A stretch of 64,000 nt of DNA from Rhodococcus_G sp042879035 (GTDB lineage: Bacteria; Actinomycetota; Actinomycetes; Mycobacteriales; Mycobacteriaceae), in NCBI RefSeq assembly GCF_042879035.1, contig NZ_JBIAOU010000021.1, positions 1-64,000 of the forward strand, given 5' to 3'. Every line of letters begins with the position of its first letter. Position 1 is the stretch's first letter. Both the position numbers and the translations under genes were made by a program. The notes beneath the pieces were generated by a model, which was given only the letters and a program-made list of their open reading frames with translations, had not been told where the DNA came from and did no database searches. This document shows positions 62,895 through 64,000 of this stretch, piece by piece.

Positions 62895-63872
62895 ATGAGC
62901 ACCCCTTCGCGCACGGCTGCGGCGGCGCCGCCGGCCGAGCGGGTCGAGGCCGCATCCACCCAGGTCACGTCCTCGGACTGGGACGAGGTCTCGGCGCTCC
63001 TCTCGGAAGCCTATTTCCCGCACACCCTGACGCCGGTCTCACCCCGCGGCGTCCCCGACCTGCTCGCGAACTGCGCGACCCTCGGACCGATCCGGCTCGC
63101 CCGGATGGAAATGGGCGCGGACGTCACTGTCGACTCCGAGCATCCCGGTGGCTACGCGATCAACGTGCCACTGTCCGGGCAATTCGTGTCCGTGACCAGG
63201 GGAATCGAGGTTGTCTCCACCGTCGGGCAGGCCACCGTCTGCCCACCCGACACCGCGACCAGCATCGTCGAGTGGAATCGCGAATGCGAGATTCTCGGCA
63301 TCCGCATCGAGCGCCAGGACCTGGATCGGGAGATCGCGCGAGTCGACGAATCGGGCAGTCGGCTGCCGCTGCAACTCGACCTCAGGACGCCGGAGGGAGC
63401 GAGTTGGATCCGGTTGGTCCACTCGCTCGCCGAGCAACTCGGCAACGATTCGGGGCTGCTGCACAACCCGCTCGTCGCCGACCAGTTGGCGGGTGCGGTG
63501 ACGACCGCGCTGGTACTGGCGGCGACCCCCACGATCGAGGCGCCCGCGCCGCGCCCGCGCATCGTCAAGCGGGTGCTCGACGCCATGCACGCCGATCCCG
63601 GCCGGCCGTGGACGGCCGGCGACATGGCCGAGTGCGCCGGCGTCGGGATCCGGCGCCTGCAGGAGGGTTTTCGCACGTACGTGGGCCGGAGTCCGTCGGA
63701 GTGCCTGCTCGACATCCGCCTCGAACGGGCACACGCGGACCTGCTCCACGGGGAACCGCGCCGCACCGTGACCGACATCGCGCTGCGGTGGGGGTTCACG
63801 CACACCGGCCGCTTCGCCGCGGCCTACCGCGCCAGATACGGCCGGTCCCCGTCGCAGTCCCTGCGGGGCTGA
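62895..63872 (+). CDS. AraC-family regulator with AraC_binding_2 sensor
   Basis: Regulator of 325 residues. An N-terminal beta-rich sensor (PLSGQFVSVTRGIEVVSTVG) of the AraC_binding_2 type is followed by an AraC DNA-binding domain (TAGDMAECAGVGIRRLQEGF; TVTDIALRWGFTHTGRFAAAY). Such regulators often control aromatic or alkane catabolism. ATG at 62895 has GGAGGT nine bases upstream; two earlier in-frame ATGs are possible. Divergent from the intradiol-like gene; its other target may lie beyond the right edge. Confidence 0.9.
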   Translation: MSTPSRTAAAAPPAERVEAASTQVTSSDWDEVSALLSEAYFPHTLTPVSPRGVPDLLANCATLGPIRLARMEMGADVTVDSEHPGGYAINVPLSGQFVSVTRGIEVVSTVGQATVCPPDTATSIVEWNRECEILGIRIERQDLDREIARVDESGSRLPLQLDLRTPEGASWIRLVHSLAEQLGNDSGLLHNPLVADQLAGAVTTALVLAATPTIEAPAPRPRIVKRVLDAMHADPGRPWTAGDMAECAGVGIRRLQEGFRTYVGRSPSECLLDIRLERAHADLLHGEPRRTVTDIALRWGFTHTGRFAAAYRARYGRSPSQSLRG

Positions 63873-64000
63873 TCCCGACACGTCCACTGGAACACCCCGG
63901 GCCCGGCACCGTGCCCGTTGCACGGCGACGTGACCTGGCGAAATGACCACCGCGCCGCGAAAGGGTTTCGGCCACAACGACTTCAGCGACGCCAGCAGCC

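Overview
The window is GC-rich DNA with dense, GTG-start-rich genes and short 4-base operon overlaps. It is most likely from Rhodococcus or a close relative within the Mycobacteriales. The strongest argument is gene order, compared from memory because no search was run. The left third runs holin-like membrane protein, EphE-like hydrolase, marP, NUDIX, thioredoxin, nth, small membrane protein, crp, MBL hydrolase, RidA, DUF4177, two ArsA-type ATPases, whiB4, ponA2 and a metallophosphoesterase. This is the order of the Mycobacterium tuberculosis Rv3669-Rv3683 block. The right half carries asd, lysC, leuA, murT, gatD, recR, ybaB, an amidase, an SRPBCC protein, an FAD oxidoreductase and a lipid methyltransferase, which follows Rv3708c-Rv3720.

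Layout: 0-5.2 kb, MBL hydrolase, NhaA antiporter, membrane protein, hydrolase and periplasmic protease MarP. 5.2-18.8 kb, the core envelope/redox/DNA-repair block described above, with an inserted MFS/MarR pair, closed by a tRNA-Pro gene. 18.9-25.2 kb, an accessory stretch: VOC protein, a broken Ig-repeat secreted protein joined to a broken PLP decarboxylase, dps, furA, a BrkB-like membrane protein and a DUF309-like protein. 25.2-30.4 kb, asd and lysC (aspartate pathway), an LtrA-like membrane protein and a PolA-like polymerase. 30.4-34.6 kb, a damaged AraC regulator and pseudokinase fragment, pirin, a GNAT protein, a CMD-family protein and a pentapeptide-repeat protein. 34.7-42.2 kb, leuA with a leader-peptide attenuator, a three-gene SHOCT/DUF6325 group, a LysR/EamA pair and murT-gatD. 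42.4-49.5 kb, secreted lipase, an MFS/AraC pair, NDH-2, LysR and DUF899. 49.5-54.8 kb, recR-ybaB, amidase, SRPBCC and the methyl-branched lipid pair. 55.0-62.6 kb, fadB-fadA, a two-component system, a membrane protein and an intradiol-dioxygenase-like protein, divergent from an AraC regulator at the right edge.

Functionally the window combines cell-wall assembly and remodelling (ponA2, MurT/GatD, amidase, MarP), oxidative-stress and redox control (WhiB4, FurA, Dps, thioredoxin, NDH-2), cAMP-type control (Crp), lysine/threonine/DAP and leucine synthesis, and lipid modification and beta-oxidation.

The most unusual features are two patches of gene decay or assembly error at 19.9-22.1 kb and 31.1-31.3 kb; a furA gene that looks leaderless and precedes dps where katG would be expected; a promoter-like motif shared by dps and the DUF6325-SHOCT operon; a leaderless leu leader peptide; and several enzymes with altered active sites. 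No CRISPR array, transposase, integrase or phage module was seen.
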